The notes under the pieces are model-generated. The model worked only from the letters and a program-made list of their open reading frames with translations, did not search any database and had not been told where the DNA came from. The position numbers and the translations under genes were made by a program. A DNA stretch of 64,000 nucleotides from Celoporthe dispersa (taxonomy: Eukaryota; Ascomycota; Sordariomycetes; Diaporthales; Cryphonectriaceae): positions 3,286,001 through 3,350,000 of the forward strand of contig WAID01000004.1 in the NCBI GenBank assembly GCA_016584495.1. Reading direction: 5' to 3'. Shown here one piece after another: positions 1-11,639 of the stretch (positions within the stretch are counted from its first letter, which is position 1; the number at the start of each line of letters is the position of its first letter).

Positions 1-747
1 GACCAGCGCAGCCACTCAGCACCTCCGAGATACAAGAGCTGTCGTCGGCGATTTATAGGGCGTTGGATAGGATCAAAGAGCGTAGGGTGGTCGGAGAGGT
101 TGCCCGTACATAGAGGGCTTCTCACCTCATGCGTGTCTATCAAGGTAGCGGAGGAGCATTTGTTGATAGGGAATTCATGAATGCGACCGGAATTTACCAG
201 CGAGTTAACCACAGTAAAGGATGGCACCGATATCGCCGGTCGTTACAGCGACACGTACGCATTTGAATAGACGTGGCAGGTTGCATGACGACGCAAGTAT
301 TGTACCCAAGAAGGTTTGTCCCTTAGGTGGATTGTAACCTGATTGGCAGCCTAGGGATCTCTGCCTGGGTCCTTATGGGTTAGTATTGACTTGAATTCTT
401 TGGCTCCTTTTTCACCTCTTATTTTGATGATAAAAGTTGTAGTTTATAATACGTGATAATTCATGTATGAAGGATTCGCCACGCTTCGGCAGCAGTCTTC
501 GCGCTCAAGTCACTTGTTCCTTCTTCTTTCTCATTAAAAGCTCTGCCGTCCCTAGGTCAGCAAGTTCGTGACTGCCGGTCCAAGAGTGTACTAAATAACA
601 TAAATCACAGCTCATTTATTTCGCGCCCATTGTTGATTGCCAAATTTGAACCGGAATACATCACACGGGAGGGAAAACACTACTCCAAGATTATCAAAAC
701 ACCTACCTACGAGCACAGAATCATCACGACTTTGACATTTATCCAAA
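1..747. other. Left-edge intergenic DNA
   Basis: I see no supportable gene here. Composition is mixed, with an AT-rich patch around 400-470. The last 60 bases are a plausible leader for the small ORF starting at 748. The window edge may cut a gene further left. Confidence 0.5.
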
Positions 748-1158
748 ATGAATAAAGAAGAGAACTCTCAGAAACTCCAACGTATAACCACCCGCAAAGT
801 CTCCCTGGACACCTCCACATCGCCGCCCTTACGAATTGCCGACTCGGACACAATCAAGCCTGACACAGCATTCGTTTGCGGGTACGAAGCTAGAGTGAGA
901 GGTTACGGAATCGAGGACGGGAATCCTCGGACAGGCATTACCGGATTCGACTTCGAGTTGTGGTTCCCTACATGCAATGGCTTGACGATGCAGCACGCAG
1001 CAGAAATTGCCTGGGCCGTGGACCAACTGGTCAGGGATATGGTGAGCACCAAGGCAACAGCGGTCGCTAGAAATCAACCAGTGAAGGAGAAGAGTAAGAA
1101 AGGGGAAAGTGGTGACTATTTTGTCCTCAGGCCAGGGAGTTCGCCCCGTGACTCTTAA
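748..1158 (+). CDS. Small hypothetical protein, 136 aa
   Basis: This is an uninterrupted ORF with an ATG in a good fungal context (CCAAAATG). The product is hydrophilic, with a Lys/Thr/Ser-rich start, a central stretch containing RGYGIEDGNPRTGITGFDFELWFP, and a Lys-rich tail (VKEKSKKGE). There is no signal peptide, membrane segment or family motif that I recognise. It lies tail-to-tail with the lactone oxidase gene at 1623-3376. The central aromatic/Gly stretch looks more protein-like than a random ORF, but it could still be spurious. Confidence 0.4.
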   Translation: MNKEENSQKLQRITTRKVSLDTSTSPPLRIADSDTIKPDTAFVCGYEARVRGYGIEDGNPRTGITGFDFELWFPTCNGLTMQHAAEIAWAVDQLVRDMVSTKATAVARNQPVKEKSKKGESGDYFVLRPGSSPRDS

Positions 1159-1622
1159 GACACAATGAGTGCTTCGGCCGAGGACGCCTAGATGGCAAGG
1201 ATCCTGGCAAACTTGCACCTAGGACTTCAGAGCCACCAGCGGATGGTGTTTGGGATTCGTATACCCTCCTTTTCTGTAGCGTGTATGCCCATGTACGCAT
1301 AGAAACAATCAATTATTTCCCTTAGGGGAAATGTTGCGAACAGTCTCGATGCAAACGCGTATGTAAATTTCGGAACATATCGTACTGCTTGTGCCACTGC
1401 TAGAAATAGTAGAATTTGTCTAGCTGTAGACTTGATGAGTCTGCCCTGACTTATGACAACATATGAGAATTATAAGGCTCGAGGATACGAAATATGAAGT
1501 ACAGGAAAATATTATTAACGTGAAAAGTAGATGTGTGTCCCAAGACAAGATAAAATGCTCAGAAACTCATTTACAACACATTATATTAGAGCCCCAGAAA
1601 CACTAAATGCGGACACGCTGAT

Positions 1623-3376
1623 TCAGAGGTCCTCAATGCTCAGAACCGCACCAGTGAAGATATGCGCACACCTGCTCAGTCCTAGATGCTCAATCAAGAA
1701 CTCGTTGACGAACTGGCAATTTGGATCCATCACTTCCTGGAGGTTCACAAAGTCCTGTAGATGCGGAAAGATAGTCTCAGCGTAGGTGGCGTTGAACCAT
1801 GACATCTTGCCCCAGTGCGAGCGAATGTTGTAAAGAAGGCCAAATTGGGGTATGAACTGGCGTGCAAAGTCCTGGTAGTGCCACAGAGTGTCAAAGTTAT
1901 TGTAGGTCATGTACCAGCTGCGTATATCATGTCAGCGTTTGGGTCGACCGGACGAAAGAAAAAAAGGTTATGGTTCTCTTTGGGCGTGTCTTACTCAATT
2001 TCGAAGACGGCGAACACGCCGCTGTAACCGCTGCTGTTTCCAAGGTTATAGGTGTTGACCGGTGACATCCAGGTGTCGTCGCCCTTCACGAAGCGGACCT
2101 CGTAGACCATCTCCATATTGTTCCACCCTTGTTCCTGTGGGACCTCTGAAAGCTGGAACTTGGTGTAGTCCGTTGCGGCCTCGACAAAATGCTCCACCGG
2201 CATAAAGTGCTCGATCTCAGCGTACTGCATTGTTGAAGTCAGAGATTATAATCCTTGAAGGCCAGAGGATAAATTGACACGGTTCGACCAAGAGTCACTT
2301 ACGAAGACGCGATTGCACACTCCAGCTGGAGGCGTAGAGATTGCATATAGCTCTTCATCATAGCAGACCGAGTCTTCCGTACAGGCACCGCAGTCGTTAG
2401 CGCAGTAGTCTGTGCAGTTACGCACATCTGTTACATTAGTCTCATCCCACCACATTGCACTGATTCGGGCCTCCATGGTCCAGTTCGACGTGGTATCATT
2501 CCACTTCAAGTGCGGTCCCCAGATTGCGAGGTGGTCATGCTTCTCGTATAGGTCATAAATATAAGAGTACATCTCCGTCAGGTTATCGGGATTGGTCTGG
2601 AATACCGACGTGGTCCGCTTCAGGTACTTGAGAGGCTCAGCCTGCACGGTGACCTCAGTGATGATGCCCACGGCGCCGAGAGATATGCGGAAGGCATGGA
2701 GGAGCTCGGCGTTATACGTCTGGTTGACGACCAGCACATTGCCATAGGAGTCCAGCACGCGGAACCCAATGACTTGGGTTGCGAGGTTCCCGAGATCCCG
2801 ACCCGTGCCGTGCGTGCCTGTCGTGAAGGCGCCAATGTAGTTCTGCACGCGCTCGGTACCGAGGTTGGCCACGGAGAGCCCCTTGCTGAGCAGCTCGGGC
2901 ACAAGGTCGACGAGGTCCCAGCCGGCGCCGAAGGTGACTGTGTTGTCTTGGTGGACTTGAATGTCTTTCAGGTTCGTGAGGCTGACGATGTACGAGCTTC
3001 TATTTGTGGCGGAGACGTCCACGCATGTGGTCATGTTTCCGAATGCGTGGCCATTACCGACGACTTTGATCATGGGCTGGGCAGCGTAGTTTCTTTGAAG
3101 GAAGTTGGACAGATCTGATTCATCTTGGGGCACGATGTATCTGGTTGTGTTGTTAGTTGAAGGCGACTAGGCAAGGGGGATGGATGCTCGACGTCTCAAG
3201 GTAACAAAAGAGAAAACGAGACCTAGAAAGTGACGACAGCAAGAAAATAGAGAAGAGGGGGAACAGTACTTGGTAGCCTCGCAGGTAAGATCGAATTGCC
3301 AGTTGAACCAGCGGTGCGCCGTCACAAGCGACGGAGCCAACAAAAGTTGAAAGACAGATACCAGTGACAACTTCAT
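1623..3376 (-). CDS. Secreted FAD-dependent lactone oxidase (D-arabinono-1,4-lactone/L-gulonolactone oxidase type)
   Basis: Four exons (3376-3270, 3140-2303, 2224-1995, 1917-1623) join at GT-AG sites and give exactly 489 aa. Residues 1-20 are a signal peptide ending LVTA. The PCMH-type FAD-binding domain follows, with GNGHAFG at about 64-70; His67 is where this family often attaches FAD covalently. The C-terminal ALO domain carries the diagnostic HWGK at about 426-429. The family oxidises aldonolactones to ascorbate or erythroascorbate with O2, giving H2O2. The yeast enzyme is mitochondrial, so a secreted form suggests extracellular H2O2 production or sugar-lactone oxidation. A six-cysteine segment (NCTDYCANDCGAC..VC..VC) and many N-glycosylation sequons fit secretion. 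The substrate cannot be told from sequence. Confidence 0.88.
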
Positions 3377-5210
3377 GGCGGCGCGTATCTTGGCCGAACT
3401 AATGCAAGTGGTGGGAAAGGGAGCGTGTATTGGATGGTTTGACCCCTCGACGGTGCCTCGACAGCCAACATCGTGGGCTATTAAATAATTATATCGGGAA
3501 CCTGTAGGAGCGGCCAATCGTTGCTACATACCAACTGTTGTCACATACCAACCGTTGCTACATACCAGCATACCAACTGATGTTCCTTTTCACCGTTTAT
3601 TCAGCGGGCTAGCGGTTAGCTAGAAAACAAATCTTAGCTAGCAAGTAAGTCAACAACCACCGAAGTCGGTAATTTGGTCTTCACAGCTCCTGGAACGAGA
3701 CTTTTCGAATGCATACGGCCTGCTCGGTGGTATTACTGAGTCGAAGATAAAGGAGCTCAGCTCTAGAAGGGGAGGTTCCACAGCTACGGCGATCCATCAC
3801 GATAGTGGAAACAAAAGAAGAAGAAATTTCAAAATATAGCGGCTCTTTCCATGCCGTTTCTTAGGGGCATGACTCTTTCACTGGCCTCAACAGCCCTGGA
3901 ACTGATTTCCTAAGACTGACGTATGTTCGGCGAGGTAGAAGAAGAAGGAGGCATATAGTCGTCCCGTGCGGCTACAGGGCAGAGAGGGGATAAAGGATCT
4001 TCAATATACTACGGTAGATCATTTCTAGGCAGACCCGCAACTTAAAGGGAAAGATTATCAAGATAATCTATAGTGGAACGTCATCTGTAAGTCGATCATA
4101 TTGGAGCATCCGAAAGTCGGAATGACCTCAGCAATGGACACAGAAGATTTCTTATGACTAACTTTGAGTTTATTTCCTAGGTCACATTCCACAAAGTGAC
4201 CCGTATATGTCGGGGGAGAAGTCGACATGCAGAATTTGGCCTATGATGTTCTAGAGCTATGGATACTTGCTGTGGCGTGCAGTCGTTGACCTTCAGGTTT
4301 TCAGTTGGTCAAAGACCCCAACCATATCCATTAGTATGAGCACCTGGACGGCCGGAGTAGAAAATCTCACAATTTTCGCCACAGATACTATCTCCCTTTT
4401 TTTTCCCTTCCTTTTCAATCGTCGACGCTAGTTTAGATCGTGATCTCAAGAGGCGCAGGTGAGTGGAATGAGTGGTACATATGATGCGCTGAAGGGCCTG
4501 AAAAACTACTGCCACAAGCCATAAGTAGGCACCAGGTTGAACGCTCATCAACTTGAAGAGTGGGTACTAAAGGCATCCGGCTGGGTCCACAACCTCCCTC
4601 TTGTGAGAATTTGAACAGTGTGGATCAGCACGCCAAGAGAGAAGAGGGGGGGGGGGAAGACGTATCAACTGCGTGGGCACACACCTGCAGATGCCAATGT
4701 CATAGTTTTGTCCGCGGGATCAAGTCAACGAGCAACCAACCACTGTATGTGCCCTTGAAGAGCGGCACGTGTTTTCTCACTACGGTGCCTGGTGTGAGAG
4801 TGCATACCACCGCCGGCCGTATCTTCGAAAATACTTTACTTTGCCGGTAATTTGACAGAAGCAGAGTGCAGTCCATGTGTGGCAGGGTTAGGGCTCTAGC
4901 GGAGGATCCCCGCCAGGAGGCTGCTTCACGTTTCGCATTGTCGCAGGTTTCTGGCTTAAGCGCCAGTGCGCACACCTCACTCGTGCCTGAGCCATATGGG
5001 CTACGTATCTTGTGTTTGTCTTCTCTTCCTCGCCCTGAAGACATCGACGAGGTGTAGCTATTGAGCTATCCTCTATTTTTCCTCAGCTGTATCCTCCTTC
5101 TCACCAAAACGATCTTACTTGATATAATAATATCAAACTCCCGAAAACATTAAAGGATCAACATCACGACACGGGTCTTCAGGCCACGAAGAGAAAACCA
5201 ATCAGACGCC
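3377..5210. other. Intergenic spacer
   Basis: I find no convincing gene. The part near 3380-3510 is the promoter side of the lactone oxidase gene. A short tandem repeat lies at 3519-3577, followed by several GCTAGC/TAGCTAG words at 3608-3648. Short open frames at 4300-5050 lie on both strands and have no recognisable content. Confidence 0.5.
3519..3577. repeat. Degenerate 17-bp tandem repeat
   Basis: Three to four copies of a unit resembling CGTTGCTACATACCAAC lie head to tail (3519-3535, 3536-3552, 3553-3567 and a partial copy to 3577). The array is about 145 bp upstream of the lactone oxidase start codon on the minus strand, so it could sit in that promoter. Confidence 0.75.
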
Positions 5211-5700
5211 ATGTTCGCAGTCCGGATCCCAGCACTCGTGCTCCTCCTCATGTTGATCAGCCTGCTGCTGTCTCCCGCCCAGGCTCACATCCCACGGGAC
5301 CAGTCAGCAGCCCCCGTCATCTCCCCGACAAGACGACAAGAGAAGACCTGTGGCACCCTCGCTCGAGGTGACAGGCTCTCCCTTCTCGACCCAGCACAGC
5401 CGGATGATAGTACGGGATAGGACGATTCCAAGGGCGTCCCACCCGGCGCCTGACATGGCGTCGCGACGTGCTGCTGATGATGGCGGCCGCGTTGAACTTG
5501 AAGAAAGAGATCCCGAGGTGCTCGATGAACGCAATCCCGGCTCCGTCGGCACGTCCGCAGTGCATGAGAGACACCACTACCAGAGGTCGGCACCCGCTGC
5601 GACCAGCGCAGCGCCCAAGGTGCTGGGGGTCAACATCTACGTGATCATCGCTTGGCTGGCCTTGCTCTATCTGATGTACCAGACGGGGTCCATGTTTTAA
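5211..5700 (+). CDS. Small secretory/membrane protein with one apparent frame break
   Basis: The first frame encodes a clear signal peptide (MFAVRIPALVLLLMLIS, then a cut near PAQA/HIP). The coding-like sequence then continues one frame over, past an apparent extra base, most simply in the C5 run at 5311-5315. Read that way the product is 162 aa. It has a short Arg/Asp/Glu-rich middle and a C-terminal hydrophobic segment (VLGVNIYVIIAWLALLYLMY) before the stop. It could be a small type I membrane protein or a GPI-type precursor; no conserved family is recognised. The alternatives are a tiny intron or two unrelated ORFs. Confidence 0.5.
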
Positions 5701-6273
5701 CCGGACCGGGAGACAACTTGCAGATTCGGATGAGGCAGCGATGCTGCTCTGCGTGCACATGGATGGAGTGCATGCATGCAAGTGTGATTCATCCACGGGT
5801 CTACGTCGAAACGCCACCTGTACCAGGCCGGCGGGGGGAGAGGCAGGCTTCATGAGCTGTCGTAAAAGATGGGATGGCCAGGATGGACGTGGCTTGGTTT
5901 GTACATAGTAAGATCGGCCACTGGTTCGGCCGAGAGTCCAGGGCCCAACACCTACTTGCATTGTACCTTATTAGCCGGGCCAATCTGCGCTTCAGACGTA
6001 GTAAATTAATGTATGATACATACAGTTCACCTGCGCAGGGGCCCCAGGCCAACAACAGACCACCGGCCGCTTGTCGGTTGTCGCTGTTCCGTGCTTCCCG
6101 TCAGCTCAACAACGTCCTGAATAGTCAAAACCTCGTGGCATACCTTGCGATCCATTGCACTTGCTGGCTTTTTCTTTTTTCTCTCAGGAAAAAAAGAAGC
6201 AGTGAAACGTTGAATCGAGAACCATTGGGTTGCGTGACAACTGAGTGAATTAAATTAGAAGTCAAAAAACGAA
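5701..6273. other. Intergenic, P450 promoter side
   Basis: No gene is seen. A pyrimidine stretch with poly-T at about 6170-6185 and a weak A-rich leader precede the P450 start codon at 6274. Confidence 0.5.
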
Positions 6274-8256
6274 ATGTTAGGAATACCTGGGCCGATCTTG
6301 TGGACGGTTACCGCCCTCCTGGCCGTCTTCTGCGCCCAGACACTTCGGCGGTGGCGGTGGATGCGGCTGGAGCAGTATGCCGACTTCCCACAGCTGGGCA
6401 AGCCGTCTCTCCTCTGGGGCCACATGTGGGTGCTGAATTCCCTCTTCAAGAAGGGGAGATCGAAGGCGTCACATTGGTATGGTACACGCCTGTGAACAAG
6501 CGCAAAGGGTCGGCTTCTTCCTTAAGGCTTGAGCTGACCACTGCTTCTCTAGATATCGTTTTGAACGAAGCCTATCGGGAGCAGGGGGAGACCACCTGTC
6601 ACCCTCCTGGACCTCAGGCCGCTCGAGTATCCCATCCTTGTCATCAACAACCACGAGGTGGCAGAGCACATCTCGAAATCATCCTCGAGATGGCCGAGTA
6701 GCACGCCGAAGTCACCCACGCTGCGTGACATCTGGTACCTGACGGGCAAGAATTCCATCTTGACTGCCGAGGTATGTAAGAAGAATATCTTTTTTCTTCT
6801 CTTTTTAAAAAAAAAAAAACAATCACCACTTTACTAGTGCTCGGATACCATGGAAAAGAATTTCTGACGCCCCTCGTTGTGTATGTTGTACAGGGTGACC
6901 ACTGGAAGCAGCAGCGGAAAAGATTAAACCCAGGTTTCGCCCCCCAGCACCTCCTCACCACACTACCAATCATCCTCGACAAGGCAAGCTACTTTCTGGG
7001 CCACCTCGACCGCCACGCCAGCACCGGCGGCGAGTTCAGCCTCGACCAGCTGGCTACTAACCTCACCTTCGACATCATCGGCGCGGTGACGATGGGCTTG
7101 GACTTGAAGGCACAGGTGCCAGGCGAGGAGGACGAACTGCTGGTGGCCTACATGGGTATCAGCGCGCAGTTCAAGGGCAGTAGCGGCATTAACATCCTGG
7201 GCAACTACTGGCGGAGAGAGCGCACCCGGCGAAGACTGGCTGCAAAAGTAGAGCGCCTGATGAAGGACATTGTGCGCAGGGAGTACGGGCGTGTCACCAC
7301 TGCCACCACCACGAGCTCGCCAGCGTCTGGAACTGAGGGTAGCAGCAGCGGTGGTGGCTCGCGCAGCGTACTGGCCCTCAGCCTGCAGGGCACAGACGAG
7401 CTCACGCCAGAACTACTGCAGCAGACAAGCGACAACCTGCGCGTGTTCATGTTCGCAGGCCATGACACGACGAGCATCCTCATACAGTGGGCCCTGTACC
7501 AGCTGTCACGCTCCCCACAGCAGCGACGTGCCCTCGCTGCCGAGCTCGACGAGGTATTCGGCCCCGACACCGACCCGGAGGCCGTCAGGAGAAAGCTCCT
7601 CGCTCCAGGCGGCGGCGAGCTGTTGGGCCAGATGCCCTACGCCGCAGCAGTGATCAAAGAAACCCTGCGCCTGCACCCTCCCGCCGCCTCGGTGCGCATG
7701 GCGCCGCCGGGGTCCAACTTTCAGCTCACCCTGCCAGATGGGCGGCAGTTGTGTCCGGACGGGGCCATCCTGTACCTCAACAGCCACATCATCCAGCGCG
7801 ACCGCGCCGTGTGGGGCGAGACGGCCGACGATTTTGAGCCCGAGAGGTGGCTGGGCGAGGACACGCGCTGGGTGCCGGCGGGTGCGTGGCGGCCGTTTGA
7901 GCGGGGGCCGCGGAGCTGCATCGGGCTGGAGCTGGCTAATATTGAGGCCAAGGTCATACTTGCGCTCGTGGTGAGGGAGGTATGATTTTGTCAAGGTGGG
8001 TATCGGGGAGTTAGATCTAGCTGCGGAGGGTCGTCCTGTTTTGGACGACAAGGGGTATTACAAGACGAAGTCGGAGCTCTTTAATGTGAGTTGGCCTCCC
8101 AGCACGGTATCTCATTGTTGTTGTTTTAGTTTATTTTCTCCCTATCCGAGTGATTTTCTGGTGCTGACGTTTACCCAGTCTATTCAGGTTACAGCAAAGC
8201 CGGTGGATGGAACCATGTGCAAAGTCAGGCTCAGTGATATGGCATCCAAGGCGTAA
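6274..8256 (+). CDS. Cytochrome P450 monooxygenase with two apparent single-base frame breaks
   Basis: Exons are 6274-6481, 6553-6771, 6894-8085 and 8179-8256. The reading needs one base fewer in the G5 run at 6584-6588 and one fewer near 7974-7980; it then gives exactly 564 aa, a normal length. Residues 1-25 form the ER anchor (PGPILWTVTALLAVFCA). Canonical motifs follow: I-helix AGHDTTS, ExxR in KETLRLHPP, and heme loop FERGPRSCIG with Cys as iron ligand. Upstream, LLDLRPLEYPILVI and GDHWKQQRKRLNPGFAP are typical of fungal microsomal P450s. It would need the NADPH-P450 reductase; the substrate is unknown. If the breaks are real this is a pseudogene, but similar breaks in essential neighbours argue for sequencing error. 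Confidence 0.85.
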
Positions 8257-9266
8257 TATAGACTGTACTATATTGTATAAAAAGAGCCAGTCTTCTGCAA
8301 CTTCAATAGCAGCCATATCTTGCATACATCTCGCCTCGTCACTCTCTCCAAGACAGACACACAAGACATAGACCTTGCCCTTTGCTAGAACAGATCCCAT
8401 CCATCCATACCCTGCCTCCTAACCTAGACCCACGTCTTTGCCCCCCAAATCGACCATCCTTCCATCCCAATCAAGGTATATATATATATACATGTCTGTA
8501 TATATATACACACATCCAACGCCGTTACACCCGCGTGTACGCTTTCCATGTTAACCCAAGTCCAATGTTGCTAAACTGCCGAGCCTGAAAAAAATCCGTG
8601 TTCAAGCCTAAACAGAGGGGAAATTTTTGGCCGATGCCCACTCGTGAGGGGATGGTGTCCTGCCTTGCCTGTCCAGAGGTCGTAATGTACTGAGATGAAG
8701 AAGTTGTGCGTGTCGTCATTTGCTCGTCGAGTGCCCGCTCTCGTGTAAGTTTGTATCCTCATCGCTTTCCGCACTTGTTGCACACGATGTCACAGTCTGG
8801 GTTGAGATGGCCACATCCACAACGCCAGTCCGCCTGGTCACGGATCAAGGCCTTTGGTGGAATCTCAATCATGGTGGATATGTGTTGAGGTCGATGGATA
8901 GAGAAGGAGAGCTGGTGTCAAGAAGAACGTCTAGGTCCAAGAATGGGCGTTGTCAGCAACAGACACGCAGCCTTGAAAAGTGTGCTTGTTCACTTTTTAT
9001 CTTTTTCTTTTGGTCCTTTTCCAAAAAAAAAAAAATAATAATAATAATAATACACGCAATTGTTTCACACAAATGCATACACATACGCCATCCCTCACAT
9101 CGGGGGTTTTGGATCGCTCACATTTGACAGGAAGATAGAAATCGAGGTCTCGACCGCGTGGTTTGTGGTTTCAGACGTGCCGATCACTGACAAGCGATTT
9201 CCGACCAGCTTTTGTAGTTCCCACAGTGGGTCTTTTCCAGCCCAGGTTGTTGAGTAAGGCTCTGAT

Positions 9267-9286
9267 GGTGTGTGTGTGTGTGTATG

Positions 9287-9318
<32 letters not shown>

Positions 9319-9320
9319 TG
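9267..9320. repeat. (GT)n / (CGTG)n microsatellite
   Basis: An alternating GT run with one TATG interruption passes into five to six CGTG units. This is a simple sequence repeat in non-coding DNA, potentially length-polymorphic. Confidence 0.9.
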
Positions 9321-11639
9321 GATGATAAGTATTTGGTGTGATAGGTGGTTGATTGGTTGGCGATGTGGGAAGGGAAGGGTTATGTCTTCCTTTATTTCAA
9401 GGACCAGTAGTAATAGTAGATGTGCTGAGGCTTGGGTAGGAAGTGTGAGAAGGAATGATCATGTCAGGGCAACCAAACCAAAAAAAATCCTGAAACCTTG
9501 AGGAGCATCGACATCTATTAGTACTTTTTTCAGGCTGCAAGAGCAAAAAGACCAAAAACAAAAAGGTTCTCGGGTTAAATTTTAGAACCGTACAGAACAG
9601 AAGAAAAAAACCAAGGAGACAGGGCCGAGTCATAGTATGTATCGAACTGATGACGCCGTTCAAGGGGGTCTTCGTCCAGTCCCGACTGATTTCCAGGCAT
9701 GCATGCGCGGCATCTGTACCCCTGGCAGTGGATATTGCGACAAATTGGCGGCATTCTAGACTCGCACGAACAAACAAGACTTTTGGCTGTCGTGTCCTAG
9801 ATTGCGCCCAGAAATAGGGCGCGATGTCACTGCCTTCTGCCGCCTTCTCCCCCACTCAAGCCCAGCCCCCCGGCCTGTCAGACCAAGCCTTGGGAGTCTG
9901 TGTGTGTGTTTGTGGTGGTGTACTGCCCCATTATTCGAAACATCCACTACGTCCCCATCACCATCATTCAGATCGGTGTGGTGCGAGCCTGGCCAACGAG
10001 GGCGTGAGGTGCGCCCGTCAGAAGGATGGTGAAGTACATTGGACCCGATACCACAAAACCAAACCCCACCGAGCAATAAAAATAAGCACTTGCTGCGACC
10101 CCAGAACATGCCATATGACGTATGGAGACACCGCCTGCAGGCGTGTGGTGAGCAGTCCTATCAAAGAGGGAGAAGGGGGAGGAAAAGGACGCATAAGCCC
10201 GCCCTGTTTGCATTTTTGAGCCCTGGCTCCTCTCTCTCTTCTCTTCTTCTTCTTCTTCCGTGAAGCGAGATCTCGTGCCCATCCAGTAAAGTTGAGAAGT
10301 GATGGCGCAAGGTGGTAATCGATCCCACCACACACAGCCTTGGGGGGGGGGGGGGCGCGCGGGACGGGATTGCATGCCAAGGGGGGGCTTAGAGATGGGG
10401 CCAGAGAGAATTTTTGACGCAATGCAGCAGGGGCCCCCTCCACCTGTCTCCTCCAATCTTGGGCTCACCTGTCGGGTGTACTTTACATGTGGCAGCGGAG
10501 GGCGAGTGAGATGGTATCCATCCAAACCTTTTTTTCTTCTTCTTCTTTTCTTCTTTTTCTTCTATTCTTAGTAACTTGGGAGGGGATATCTGCATGCTAC
10601 GTAGTACCCACCTTTCTGTTTGGTGAAACAATGGAAGAAAAAGAAGAAAAAAAGAGGGGCGTGTTTGGTTCGAGAGTACCATGGTAGCACAGTACTTACT
10701 GTGTAGTAGGTGACCTCTCGACTCTCAAACGGCATAGTACTACGTACATACTGTGCCCAACACACTGCGCGGCACAGCGGAAATGACGGGCGTCTGGATG
10801 CTTCTTCTACGAAACGAGCACAGACAAAAGCAAGCAGTCGATGCATATCATTTCCACGTGCTCGATCGTAATTTGCAGCACCGCTCAGTGTGGTCGCATG
10901 ACTGCTCAGCTGGCCAGACCTCCTCGGACCGTGGCCCCCGAGACGAGACCACGCACCCCAGGCCGTCCCTAACTTGTCCCACTCCAAGAGACAAAGGCCA
11001 TCATCATCATCGTCACACGACCACAGATGCTCAATTTCCGATCCATTCCGATCGATTACCGGTAATTTCGCAACAATGCTGAGAGCCTCACAAGGATTTG
11101 GTAATATGTAGTATTCACAAAAGAGCCTTTTATCATATCACTCGAAAGATTATTAATTTTCGTGCAGCTTGCACAACAGCTGCAACATCACATAAAGTTG
11201 GATCCAATGGAGACACAAGAGAGGTGGTCAAAGAAGGGCGGGAGGGAGCGTTTGTATCACCTCACCCTCAGATTATTATTGATTTTGTAATAATACGGAA
11301 AAGAGTACTTTTGAGTAGATACCAAATCTTCAAATTATCATGCAAGTACCCGACACCTGCCGGAATGATCATTTCTTCCCATGCCATCTTTGCAAACAGG
11401 TACGTCAACAACAAATGTCACAACATCTCCTCCCGTCAATGAACCTTTGGCCCCAAGCCCGCAGTGCTCTCCTGATCACTGGAAATCATTCAATCTCCGT
11501 TATTCACCAAGCTAAGACAATAACTCCTGCAGTCGTTCCAGAAAATATCTCCCTAACCCCATGGGAGTCTCTACCAGGCGTGCATACGAGACAACCTGAG
11601 GGTACCCACTGGCCGCAGCACGGCTGTCAGCCTCAGCCT

